A DNA stretch of 64,000 nt, taken from contig JAQSYO010000004.1 in assembly GCA_029256105.1 (NCBI GenBank), forward strand, positions 186,001 to 250,000. The letters are read 5' to 3'. Made by a program: the position numbers and the translations under genes. The stretch is from Herbinix sp. GTDB lineage: Bacteria > Bacillota > Clostridia > Lachnospirales > Lachnospiraceae. Position 1 is the first letter of the stretch; every line of letters starts with the position of its first letter. This document shows positions 8,263-16,900 of this stretch, piece by piece. A model generated the notes under the pieces. It worked only from the letters and a program-made list of their open reading frames with translations. It made no database searches and was not told the DNA's origin.

Positions 8263-10146
8263 TTAGTACTTTCTACTTTTCATTAAGCCTTTTGCATCCT
8301 TTTGTGTAAATACCTTTTCATCTGTTATAATTCTTAAGGGGAGTTCTTTCCCTGACACTAAATCCTTGACAGCTTTCATAAGCTGAGGCCCAAGTAATGG
8401 ACTACACTCTACTGAACAATTCAATTTTCCTTCTTTCATGGCCTTAAATGCTTCTTTGGTACCATCAACAGATACGATTTTCACATCTATCCCGGGCATT
8501 AATCCATTCTCTTCTAAAGCCTCAATAGCACCTAATGCCATATCATCATTATGGGCAAATATTACATCAATACTCCATTCATTTTCTTGTAAATATTCCT
8601 CAATAATTTTCTTTCCTCCCTGATAGGTAAAATCACCTACTTCGGAATATACAATTTGATACTGAGGATATTGACTAAGAATTTCTTCAAAACCCTTCTT
8701 TCGGTCAATCGCTGGTGATGCTCCTGTAGTTCCTTGTAATTCAATAATATTAATACTCTCATTGTTACTCTTTACATTATCTGCGATCCAATGCATTGCT
8801 CTACGCCCCTCTTCTAGAAATTCGGCGCCAATAAAGGTCACAAACAAATCATCATCTTCTACATTAATTTTGCGATCCGATAACAGAACCGGAATCCCAG
8901 CAACTTTTGCTTCCTGTAAAACTGTTTCCCATCCATAGTCTACGACTGGAGAGATTACGATAACATCTACTTTCAACTTAATAAAATTGCGAATTGCTTC
9001 TACCTGTTTTTCTTGGGATTGGTTCGCATCCTCGAAGATTAGGTTTATCCCAGCATCCTTTGCGGCTTCTTTAATAGATGCAGTATTGGCAAGTCTCCAA
9101 GCGCTTTCCGTTCCAAGCTGGGAGTAACCTACATCAATGATGTGATCCGATACAATTAATGGTTGATCAAGACTTTCTACATATTCATCGACATTATCCT
9201 CCGTAATGCTATGACTTCTTAAAATAATCTGTTTGGGAACACCACTTACATTATTTAAGATATCCATTGCGAACTGAATAGCTTCTTTCCCTCCCGTCGG
9301 ACATGTGATTGTACCAGCTATCCTCTTATTTTGAACCATACTGATTCCATTATTTTCACCCGTAAATCCATCAATTCCTATAATTGGTATCTCCATCCCT
9401 AATTGCTGAAGTGCTAGGTAGGCTCCCCTTGCCATATAATCATTATGTGCAAAAATAACATCCACATTATTCAGTTGTTCTCCTATCTCAAGAACCATAT
9501 CTTCAGTGTCATCCCGAGTTGCTGTCTCAATACGATACTGGAGGATGTCAATTCCGCTCTGTTCGGATATTATGGATTGAAATCCCTTACTTCGGTCAAT
9601 GCTTGATTTGGAATTTTGACTGCCGCAAAGTTCTAAAACCGTACTTATGCGGTTCGTCAATAAATTTAGCACACTTTCTCCTGCCTGTTTTCCAATTTGC
9701 TCATTATCTGGACCAATGTATAAAGTATAATCAAAGCCCTCTACTGCGCGATCCATTACAATCACTGGTATCTTATGGTAGACCTTACGAATAACCGGAG
9801 TCATCTCCTTAACATCGCAGGGGGATACAATTAATAAATCAATTCCATAATCCAACAATTTATTAATATCCTTTTTTTGCTTTTCCGGATTGGAAGTTGC
9901 ATCTGTTATGATCAGCCGGATGTTTGTGTATTTCTCCGCTTCTTCCTTAATCTCCTTCGTGGAAACTAAGCGCCAGGCTTCCAGCATATTCGCTTGAGAT
10001 ACACCAATTACATAATCAATTTTTTTATAATCCTTATTTTCCTTGTAAAATTCACATCCAGTAAAAAAGAGTAATAATATACTAATGATTAATAGTATGA
10101 TCAACCGAAGTAATATTCGATTCTTAAGGAACATTTTATTCATCAT
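8263..10146 (-). CDS. Lipoprotein with two tandem sugar-binding (Peripla_BP_4) domains
   Basis: This 627-residue protein starts with a lysine/arginine-rich stretch, a membrane segment and the lipobox FFTGC near residues 27-31, so it should be anchored outside the cell. Two periplasmic-binding domains follow, at about 45-310 (VIGVSQANMLEAWRLV) and 335-615 (DVGYSQLGTESAWRLAN). The second is clearly related to the YtfQ-like binding protein at 15751-16728, sharing ASPAIDRKKGFEE, FAHNDDMALGAIEA and the VECSPLLGPQ motif. Normal binding proteins have one domain. The gene overlaps the sensor kinase stop by 11 bases and lies last in the cluster, so I infer a sensing role with the kinase rather than transport. 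The start is ATG 10146 with GAGGTG upstream. Confidence 0.9.
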   Translation of the reverse strand: MMNKMFLKNRILLRLIILLIISILLLFFTGCEFYKENKDYKKIDYVIGVSQANMLEAWRLVSTKEIKEEAEKYTNIRLIITDATSNPEKQKKDINKLLDYGIDLLIVSPCDVKEMTPVIRKVYHKIPVIVMDRAVEGFDYTLYIGPDNEQIGKQAGESVLNLLTNRISTVLELCGSQNSKSSIDRSKGFQSIISEQSGIDILQYRIETATRDDTEDMVLEIGEQLNNVDVIFAHNDYMARGAYLALQQLGMEIPIIGIDGFTGENNGISMVQNKRIAGTITCPTGGKEAIQFAMDILNNVSGVPKQIILRSHSITEDNVDEYVESLDQPLIVSDHIIDVGYSQLGTESAWRLANTASIKEAAKDAGINLIFEDANQSQEKQVEAIRNFIKLKVDVIVISPVVDYGWETVLQEAKVAGIPVLLSDRKINVEDDDLFVTFIGAEFLEEGRRAMHWIADNVKSNNESINIIELQGTTGASPAIDRKKGFEEILSQYPQYQIVYSEVGDFTYQGGKKIIEEYLQENEWSIDVIFAHNDDMALGAIEALEENGLMPGIDVKIVSVDGTKEAFKAMKEGKLNCSVECSPLLGPQLMKAVKDLVSGKELPLRIITDEKVFTQKDAKGLMKSRKY

Positions 10147-11944
10147 AAGACATCACCTCTTCCTCTTGATTACTTACCTTTGGAATGCGTATGGTGACAA
10201 TCGTCCCTATCTCTTTCGTGCTTACTACTTGTACGAAAAACCGATTACCATATCGGATACGAAGTCTTTCTTTGATATAAAACAATCCAAAACTCTGGTT
10301 TTCATCTATTTTTAATGGCTCATTTAGCATTCGGTTCAATTCTTCAACCTTTTCCTGCGACATTCCTGAACCGTCATCCTCAACCTGGAGCTCCATAAAA
10401 TTCCCTTCCAGTTCTTTCGTACGAATGTATAAGTGTCCTTCTCCACGTTTTGTTTTAATACCATGATAAATTGCATTTTCAATTAGAGGTTGCAAAACTA
10501 ATTTCGGCACTTCATAATTTTGCAGATTCTTATCCTCTACAATCTCATAATTTAGTTTAGTTCCATATCGAATTTTCTGTATATATAGATAGTTGGTAAC
10601 ATATTTAATCTCTTCTTCCAGGGTGATATAGTCTTTTCCATGGCTCAAACCAATACGGTACATGCTGGTCAATGCATCAACTACCTTAACAATATCCTCC
10701 GCTGCATATTCTCTTGCCATCCAATTAATCGTATCTAGTGTATTATATAAAAAATGCGGTTTAATTTGCTCTTGCAAAACCTTCAATTCAGCTGTTCTTT
10801 TATTCTGTTGTTCAATATAAACCATATGTATTAAGTACTCAATTCGATCAAGCATTTGATTAAAATTATTCCCAAGTACACTTACCTCATCTTGATAGTG
10901 CACCTCAAACCGCACCGTCAAATCTCCCGCTTCTGCTCGTTTCATCAATCGCTTTAACTGGGTAATCGGATTCGTAATTGTCTGTGAAATTTTAAGTGAG
11001 ATCACTATGATACAGGCTAATGCAACAAAGACACAACTAATTAAGATATATAGCATCGTATTAACCGATCCCATGATTTCATCCAAGGAGAAGACTCCAA
11101 CTATTTTCCAACCGGTATAATCGGAGTATTCTTGTCTGATTTGATATTTCTCTCTGCCAATTCTTGTTGTAATCGGTGTATTTTTCTCACTTTCCAGCCA
11201 ACCTGTATTCACGCGATATGTAATCGTATTCGTTGGCGTATATACGACATGCTGATTATCATCAATGACAAAGATAAATCCCTTTTCTCCTAACGTAATA
11301 CTTTGAATTGATGTAGAAATAATATCATGTTTGATATCAAATAAGATGACCCCCATAATTTGTCCCGTTTCCGAATTACGGATTGCTTTAGATAAGGAAA
11401 ATACATTATCGACACTATAGCTTTCATTCGTTACAATATTTCTCCCGGTAATATCGCCGATCATCTGTATCTCATCCGGCTTCTCCACCGCCTGTTGATA
11501 CCATTCCTCTTGGGTAAATGAATCTCTTGAGATACGTGTCATACCTGTACTGATATAGATATCATTTTCCGTTGCAATTAAAATCCCTGCTATCTCAGGA
11601 TGTGTATTAGCGATATTCAAAAGCATCTCGGAAATTCTTATTTTTTCTTTCTCCCATTCGATATCCTCTTCTGACTTCATATCAAAAAACAAGCTATCTT
11701 CTACCTCTTTCGTTATAAAATTGGAGGTCTTTTCTATTGTACTAATATAAACATCGATTGAGGTCTTGACCTGATTAAGCATCTGATCGGTATGTACAAA
11801 GATATTACTCCCTGCTTCCTTTAAAAAGAAGTAAGAACCAATACTGGCGAAAATAATAAACGGTGTGAGTGCAACGAGAAAATAGGACCAAATTATCTTA
11901 CTGCGAATCGTAATATTTATAAATCTGCTCTTGATCCATCTCAT
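10136..11944 (-). CDS. YesM-type sugar-responsive sensor histidine kinase
   Basis: This protein of about 602 residues has one membrane segment near residues 19-42, an extracellular Cache-like sensor region (about 45-290), a second segment (about 298-318), a HAMP linker, then a His_kinase domain with the phosphorylated His397 in QIKPHFLYNTLDTINWM and an ATP-binding domain (PLIENAIYHGIK, VEDDGSGMS). That is the YesM/LytS-like layout found with AraC-type response regulators; the likely partner is at 16901-18133. The start is ATG 11944 with AGGGGTG seven bases upstream; an in-frame GTG at 11953 lacks a spaced site. The downstream gene encodes a double binding-domain lipoprotein that may present ligand to the sensor. 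Confidence 0.93.
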   Translation of the reverse strand: MRWIKSRFINITIRSKIIWSYFLVALTPFIIFASIGSYFFLKEAGSNIFVHTDQMLNQVKTSIDVYISTIEKTSNFITKEVEDSLFFDMKSEEDIEWEKEKIRISEMLLNIANTHPEIAGILIATENDIYISTGMTRISRDSFTQEEWYQQAVEKPDEIQMIGDITGRNIVTNESYSVDNVFSLSKAIRNSETGQIMGVILFDIKHDIISTSIQSITLGEKGFIFVIDDNQHVVYTPTNTITYRVNTGWLESEKNTPITTRIGREKYQIRQEYSDYTGWKIVGVFSLDEIMGSVNTMLYILISCVFVALACIIVISLKISQTITNPITQLKRLMKRAEAGDLTVRFEVHYQDEVSVLGNNFNQMLDRIEYLIHMVYIEQQNKRTAELKVLQEQIKPHFLYNTLDTINWMAREYAAEDIVKVVDALTSMYRIGLSHGKDYITLEEEIKYVTNYLYIQKIRYGTKLNYEIVEDKNLQNYEVPKLVLQPLIENAIYHGIKTKRGEGHLYIRTKELEGNFMELQVEDDGSGMSQEKVEELNRMLNEPLKIDENQSFGLFYIKERLRIRYGNRFFVQVVSTKEIGTIVTIRIPKVSNQEEEVMSYDE

Positions 11945-12020
11945 TGAACTCACCCCTGGATTATTTAATAATTCATAAGCTTTTAGTGCATGTTTTAATG
12001 CAAGCTATCTATTTATAAAT

Positions 12021-12081
12021 TCTGTAATAATATAACAATATTTTCTTACAGTATAAACTTTCTGTAATCATATAACAATAT
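12021..12081. repeat. Direct repeat upstream of the sensor kinase
   Basis: TCTGTAATAATATAACAATA at 12021 recurs as TCTGTAATCATATAACAATA at 12061, a period of 40 bases with one change. It lies in the 162-base gap between the last permease gene and the kinase start. Direct repeats like this are typical of AraC-family binding sites, so it may be a target of the YesN-type regulator; that is inference. Confidence 0.55.
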
Positions 12082-12106
12082 ACCAATTACTGATTATGGT
12101 ATTTTA

Positions 12107-13078
12107 TCAATTCCCTTTTTTTTCTGACCGGAGGGAAATTACTCTCTGAATTACAATAAAGATACAAAGCAGCGCAGCTATCGTTACCTTTGTCCACCAG
12201 GTATTCAAATTCTGATAGGTAACTATCGTCTGGATAACCCCTTGAATTAATACGCCAACCGTTGTTCCAATCACAGAACCGATACCTCCAGTTAATAAAG
12301 TACCGCCGATTACTGCAGAAGATATCGCATCCAGTTCAAGACCGATGTTTTGTAGTGAATATCCTGCCAAGGTATAGAAGCTAAAGATAACACCTGCCAA
12401 AGCAGCACAAAAACCACTAATTGCATAGACTGCTATTTTCGTTTTCTTAACCGGTAAGCCCATCAATATCGCAGATTGTTCATTACCGCCAATTGCATAG
12501 ACGCTTCTACCAAACTTGGTATACTTTAGTACATAAACTGCAATTATAACAATTGCCAATGCGATTAATACATAGTAATACAGCTTCCCAGACCCTAGTT
12601 TTAATTTACTTAGTGCCATCTTTTTATAAAACTCATTGGAAATCGGAATAGATTCTGTACTAATAACTGAGCATAAGCCTCTCATAAAAAATTGTCCTGC
12701 TAAGGTCACAATAAACGGCTGCAGATGAAATGTATGTATGATATATCCCATCGTCATTCCAACCAACAAACCAATTAATAATACGAAAGGTATTACAACA
12801 TATTCCGGTACTCCAAGCCGTAATAAAAAGGCAGAAAACACACAGGTAAATGCAATTGTTGATGCGATCGAGATATCAATTCCTCCGGTAAGCAGAACAA
12901 AGGTTACTCCGATTGCTGCAATTATTAAGTACGCATTATCATTAAACAAATTAAGAAAGGTCGATAAGGAGAAGAAATGTTCATAAGAAATAGAGCCAAA
13001 GGTAAACAATGCAAAAAACAGCACCGCAGTAATGAATAATGAAATATTATTGATTTCTATATTAAACTTTTTCTTCAT
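12107..13078 (-). CDS. Sugar ABC transporter permease (YjfF/RbsC family)
   Basis: This hydrophobic protein of about 323 residues belongs to the ribose/galactofuranose-type permease family (BPD_transp_2). Visible are LTGGIDISIASTIAFTCV in the first half and the coupling segment ALAGVIFSFYT..GLELDAISSAVIGGTLLTGGIGS, typical of RbsC/YjfF. I choose ATG 13078, two bases after the stop of the preceding permease gene, with AAAGGTGG ten bases upstream inside that gene; a longer in-frame reading to 13117 would overlap it by 37 bases. It should pair with the 13081-14106 permease as a heterodimer in the importer. Confidence 0.92.
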   Translation of the reverse strand: MKKKFNIEINNISLFITAVLFFALFTFGSISYEHFFSLSTFLNLFNDNAYLIIAAIGVTFVLLTGGIDISIASTIAFTCVFSAFLLRLGVPEYVVIPFVLLIGLLVGMTMGYIIHTFHLQPFIVTLAGQFFMRGLCSVISTESIPISNEFYKKMALSKLKLGSGKLYYYVLIALAIVIIAVYVLKYTKFGRSVYAIGGNEQSAILMGLPVKKTKIAVYAISGFCAALAGVIFSFYTLAGYSLQNIGLELDAISSAVIGGTLLTGGIGSVIGTTVGVLIQGVIQTIVTYQNLNTWWTKVTIAALLCIFIVIQRVISLRSEKKGN

Positions 13079-13080
13079 AA

Positions 13081-14106
13081 TTACTGCGCCACCTTTCCGA
13101 AACGCACTTTTTTCCACAATGCGGCTTTAAATTCTACCGATTGAAACAGGCAGATAATAATTACTAAAATAGCCTTAATTACCTGCGTTATTTCCGGAGC
13201 AATTCCAAGCGCATAGACCGTAGTTGTAATGCTCTGAATAATCAAAGCTCCCGTAATACTTGCTGGAATAGAAAATTTGCCACCGTTTAAGGAGGTGCCT
13301 CCAATCGCTACCGCTAATATCGCATCCATTTCGATCATAAGTCCTGCATTATTGCAGTCTGCTCCTTTGATACCAGCACTCTCAATTAACCCTGCGACAG
13401 CGGCTAAAACTCCGCTACAGGTATAGACTAACAACTTAATGGTACTTACATGAATACCGGCAAATCTACTGGCGTTTGGATTACAACCGGTAGTTTCAAC
13501 AAATAAACCCATCGCGGTCTTTTTGGTATATAATAAAGCTAGAACCAAAGCGAAACCAACAATAAATAAAGGGAAAGGAAGCCCTAATATGTACCCTCCG
13601 TTAATAAAGTAATATGCATTCGAACTGACAGTAACGATTTTACCGTTCGTTATTAATTGTGCAATCCCACGGCCAGCCACCATTAATATCATAGTTGCCA
13701 CGATCGGCTGTATCTGTATTCTAGATACTAAAAATCCATTCCAAAAGCCGCACAAAACTCCAGCTAAGATTGCAACTATGATAGCGATTGCAACATTACC
13801 ACCGGCTCCAGAGAAGAGATTGCCACTGACGATACTGCATGCTACCGCACCGCTTATTGCCATAACTGAACCAACTGAAATATCAGTACCTCCGGTTGCC
13901 AGTACAAGCGTTAATCCAATGGAAAGAAGCATTAGCTTACTACCGTTTCGAAGGATGTCAATTAATCTTCCATACAAATGATTGTCAACAATTTTCATCT
14001 CGAAAAAACTACCACCGGAGAGAATTCCGTTCAACAATAATATAAATAATAAAATCATAACAGGCCAAAAAGCTTGGCATTTGGTTACTTTATACAATCT
14101 TTTCAT
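13081..14106 (-). CDS. Sugar ABC transporter permease (YtfT/RbsC family)
   Basis: This 341-residue membrane protein is the second permease of the importer. It carries LATGGTDISVGSVMAISGAVA and, near the C-terminus, the conserved MIEMDAILAVAIGGTSLNGGKFS segment that contacts the ATPase. The ATG at 14106 overlaps the end of the ATPase gene by 17 bases, so the two are translationally coupled. The gene order (binding protein, ATPase, permease, permease) matches the E. coli ytfQRT-yjfF galactofuranose importer, which suggests a furanose or other monosaccharide as substrate; the actual sugar is not readable. Confidence 0.92.
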   Translation of the reverse strand: MKRLYKVTKCQAFWPVMILLFILLLNGILSGGSFFEMKIVDNHLYGRLIDILRNGSKLMLLSIGLTLVLATGGTDISVGSVMAISGAVACSIVSGNLFSGAGGNVAIAIIVAILAGVLCGFWNGFLVSRIQIQPIVATMILMVAGRGIAQLITNGKIVTVSSNAYYFINGGYILGLPFPLFIVGFALVLALLYTKKTAMGLFVETTGCNPNASRFAGIHVSTIKLLVYTCSGVLAAVAGLIESAGIKGADCNNAGLMIEMDAILAVAIGGTSLNGGKFSIPASITGALIIQSITTTVYALGIAPEITQVIKAILVIIICLFQSVEFKAALWKKVRFGKVAQ

Positions 14107-15619
14107 TCAATTCGCCTCCTGCTATGTAGTGCATTATCGTATCTTCTGATATGTTACTTCCCTTTAATTCTGTAATTTTTTTATGTTCTCTTAGAATTGC
14201 GATTCTGCCGCAACAACGAAGCATTTCATCTATTTCGGATGAAATGAAAATTACCGCCATCCCTTGCTTTGCTAAATTAATAACTATTTTTTGTATCTCC
14301 GCTTTCGTACCGATATCAATTCCTCTAGTCGGCTCATCCAGCATTAATAATTGCGGATTGGTCACAAGCCAACGAGCTAAAATTACCTTCTGCTGATTTC
14401 CTCCGCTTAAATTTTTTACTAACTGATCAGGTGACGGTGTCTTTATTTCAAGTTTATGAATGTAGTCATCCGCAATTTTCTGTGCTTCCTGTCTGGATAT
14501 TGTCTGAAACATTCCTCGTTTGGCTTGCAACGCTAATATGATATTTTCTCGTACCGATAACTCACCTACAATCCCTTCTGTTTTTCGATTTTCCGGGCAA
14601 AAAGCAATACCTTTTCTAATCGCTTCTAATGGATTTTTTAATTTGACTCTTTTTCCCTTCATCGAAAGATTACCCTTCTCAATTTTATCTATCCCAAAAA
14701 TCAACCTTACGATTTCCGAACGTCCTGATCCTAAAAGCCCGGATAATCCCAATACTTCCCCATATCGTATTGACAAATTCAAATCTTGAACTGATCCAAA
14801 TCCGGACACCTGCTCTAAGTCAGCGAATTTCTCTTCTATCTTTGTCTCCTTATAATCTACTTCTAATTTACTACTCAGCTCTGCATAATCCTTTCCAATC
14901 ATCTTTGCAACAAGCTCTACTTTCGGTAGCTTCTCTGTTTCATAGGTACCTACATATTCACCATTTCGAAGCACAGTAATCGAGTCAGTAACTTCATATA
15001 CCTGATCTAAGAAATGGGTAACAAAGATAATTCCCATTCCTTCATCCCTTAGGCGCCTCATTATCTGAAATAACTTCTCAACCTCTACTCTCGATAAACT
15101 TGAGGTTGGTTCATCTAGTATTAAAATTTGTGAAGAAATGTCACAAGCGCGGGCGATGGCAACCATTTGTTGAACTGCGACGGAATAAGTATCTAATTTC
15201 CTAGTAACGTTTATATCTAGGTCGAATTTGTCCAGTAATTTCTTGGCGTTACTATTAATTAATCTCCAGTCAATCCTTCCACCCTTTTTTGGTTCTCTTC
15301 CAATATATATATTCTCTGCAACCGAAAGATTCGGACAAAGATTTACTTCCTGATAAACAGTGCTAATTCCGATATTTTGAGCTTCTTGCGGGCTTTGCAG
15401 ATTGATTTCCTGCCCCTCGAATAATACTGTACCTGTATCACGTTTTTCTGCTCCGGTTAAAACCTTGATTAAGGTTGATTTTCCGGCTCCATTTTCCCCT
15501 AATAGCGCATGAATTTCACCAGCATTCAATTGAAATTTTACATCATTTAAAGCAATGACGGTTTCGGAATATTTTTTTGTAATATGCTGCATATCCAGCA
15601 ATTTTTTAACATCACGCAC
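14090..15619 (-). CDS. Sugar ABC transporter ATPase with two ABC domains (YtfR/RbsA-like)
   Basis: This 509-residue protein has two ABC cassettes, as is usual for the RbsA/MglA/YtfR group. The first half has a full Walker A (GENGAGKST) and Walker B (ILILDEPTSSL). The second has the degenerate P-loop LLGSGRSE but keeps LSGGNQQKV and LLMLDEPTRGID. It would drive the importer formed by the next two permeases. The start is GTG at 15619 with AAAGGAGG nine bases upstream; the nearer ATG (15628) reads into a stop after four codons. Confidence 0.94.
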   Translation of the reverse strand: MRDVKKLLDMQHITKKYSETVIALNDVKFQLNAGEIHALLGENGAGKSTLIKVLTGAEKRDTGTVLFEGQEINLQSPQEAQNIGISTVYQEVNLCPNLSVAENIYIGREPKKGGRIDWRLINSNAKKLLDKFDLDINVTRKLDTYSVAVQQMVAIARACDISSQILILDEPTSSLSRVEVEKLFQIMRRLRDEGMGIIFVTHFLDQVYEVTDSITVLRNGEYVGTYETEKLPKVELVAKMIGKDYAELSSKLEVDYKETKIEEKFADLEQVSGFGSVQDLNLSIRYGEVLGLSGLLGSGRSEIVRLIFGIDKIEKGNLSMKGKRVKLKNPLEAIRKGIAFCPENRKTEGIVGELSVRENIILALQAKRGMFQTISRQEAQKIADDYIHKLEIKTPSPDQLVKNLSGGNQQKVILARWLVTNPQLLMLDEPTRGIDIGTKAEIQKIVINLAKQGMAVIFISSEIDEMLRCCGRIAILREHKKITELKGSNISEDTIMHYIAGGELNEKIV

Positions 15620-15750
15620 GAAACATTACCTCCTTTCACCCGAACTCACTTTCGTTTAGTGTCCGACGGGTAACAACTTTGAACTTAAAATCCGCTCCAA
15701 TACTTAATAAAGGAGCGGATTTTAAATTCGTATCATCTTCTAATATCGAA

Positions 15751-16728
15751 TTAATATTTACGAGTCGGTAAATCAGTAGCAGCAGTATCTTGACGATAGA
15801 TACCTTCATCTGATTTAATCCATTTATCAACGGTTTCACCAGCTTTTAATTTTTCGCAAACTTCAAAAAATTGCGGTCCTAATAACGGATTGCATTCCAC
15901 TGTTACATTAGCTTCACCGGCTGCCATTGCTTCAAAGATACCTTTTACACCATCTATGGATACAGCTTTAACATCTACACCTGGCTTTAATCCAGCTTCT
16001 TTAATTGCTTCAATCGCGCCAAGCATCATATCGTCATTATGTGCATATACACCGTTGATCTGATCGCCATATGTTTTTAGGAAGGATTCCATAACTTCCT
16101 TACCCTTTGCTCTTGTGAAATCGCCAGTCTGGGACTCAAGGATTTGAATATCTGGATAACTTGCTGCCATTTCATCATCGAAGCCCTTCTTACGGTCATT
16201 GGCTGCAGAAGCACCAACCGTGCCCTCTAATTCTACAATTTTACCTTTTCCACCAAGTAAGGTAGCCATTTCAATTGCTGCATTTTTACCTTCTAAGATA
16301 AAATCGGAACCGATAAAGGTAGAATATAATTTTTCATCAACATCAGCCATACGATCAACTAATACGATCGGTATTCCAGCTTCTTTTGCCTCTGTAAACA
16401 CTGCATCCCAACCAGTTTCTACAACCGGTGCCAAACCAATAACATCTACCCCCATTTCGATAAATGATTTAATGGCTTTAATCTGATTTTCTTGTTTTTG
16501 TTGTGCATCAGCAAATTTTAACTCAATTGAATCAATTTTTTGTCCAGCATAGAATTGTATGGATGCTGTCTCGGCATCTCTCCATCCAGATTCTTGACCA
16601 ATCTGTGCAAATCCCACTACCAGTTTGTCATTATCCCCCGAAGTCTGCGTTGAAGCTTTACTACAGCCTGTTGCCATTGACATTACCATAGCCACACATA
16701 GTACGATACTTAATAATTTCTTTTTCAT
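15751..16728 (-). CDS. YtfQ-like sugar-binding lipoprotein
   Basis: This 325-residue protein starts with MKKKLLSIVLCVAMVMSMATGC, a lipoprotein signal with the lipobox ATGC, so it is exported and anchored at the outer face of the membrane. The rest is one Peripla_BP_4 sugar-binding domain (VGFAQIGQESGWRDAETAS, DRMADVDEKLYSTFIGSDF, GVYAHNDDMMLGAIEA), closest in feel to galactofuranose-binding YtfQ. The ATG at 16728 has an excellent AAGGAGGA site. It is the first transport gene, followed by ATPase and permeases. The binding domain resembles the second half of the 8263-10146 lipoprotein. Confidence 0.93.
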   Translation of the reverse strand: MKKKLLSIVLCVAMVMSMATGCSKASTQTSGDNDKLVVGFAQIGQESGWRDAETASIQFYAGQKIDSIELKFADAQQKQENQIKAIKSFIEMGVDVIGLAPVVETGWDAVFTEAKEAGIPIVLVDRMADVDEKLYSTFIGSDFILEGKNAAIEMATLLGGKGKIVELEGTVGASAANDRKKGFDDEMAASYPDIQILESQTGDFTRAKGKEVMESFLKTYGDQINGVYAHNDDMMLGAIEAIKEAGLKPGVDVKAVSIDGVKGIFEAMAAGEANVTVECNPLLGPQFFEVCEKLKAGETVDKWIKSDEGIYRQDTAATDLPTRKY

Positions 16729-16798
16729 AAAATCCTCCTTTTATAATCGCGCGTCATTCATTATTAGAGAATGGCACTACCCTCAACGTGGTAATCTC

Positions 16799-16827
16799 AT
16801 TATAAAAAATTGGTGCCAAATTGTCTT
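16799..16827 (-). promoter_or_regulatory. Promoter with palindromic operator before the sugar importer
   Basis: On the minus strand, AAGACA (16827-16822) and TATAAT (16804-16799) are separated by 17 bases. The spacer is nearly filled by the imperfect palindrome AAATTGGTGCCAAATT (16807-16822). A bound regulator there would block polymerase directly. Which protein binds is unknown; the adjacent YesN-type regulator is one candidate. Confidence 0.6.
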
Positions 16828-16855
16828 TGCGATAAAAAGGGTAAAAAGTACAAAA

Positions 16856-16893
16856 TTTTAGCATTCAAAATCCATAGATTCCGAATGCTAAAA
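16856..16893 (-). terminator. Hairpin after the response regulator gene
   Basis: TTTTAGCATTC (16856-16866) and GAATGCTAAAA (16883-16893) form a perfect 11-base stem around a 16-base loop, just beyond the 16901 stop. It separates the regulator transcript from the importer promoter. Confidence 0.75.
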
Positions 16894-16900
16894 TATTAGC

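Noticed and set aside
8263-10146. Accidental fusion of two binding-protein genes by a missing stop
   Set aside because: Only the first half has a lipoprotein signal; the second half begins without signal sequence after a smooth linker, which fits a true two-domain protein.
15636-15839. 67-residue minus-strand frame after the sugar-binding gene
   Set aside because: It overlaps the binding-protein end in another frame and shows no family likeness.
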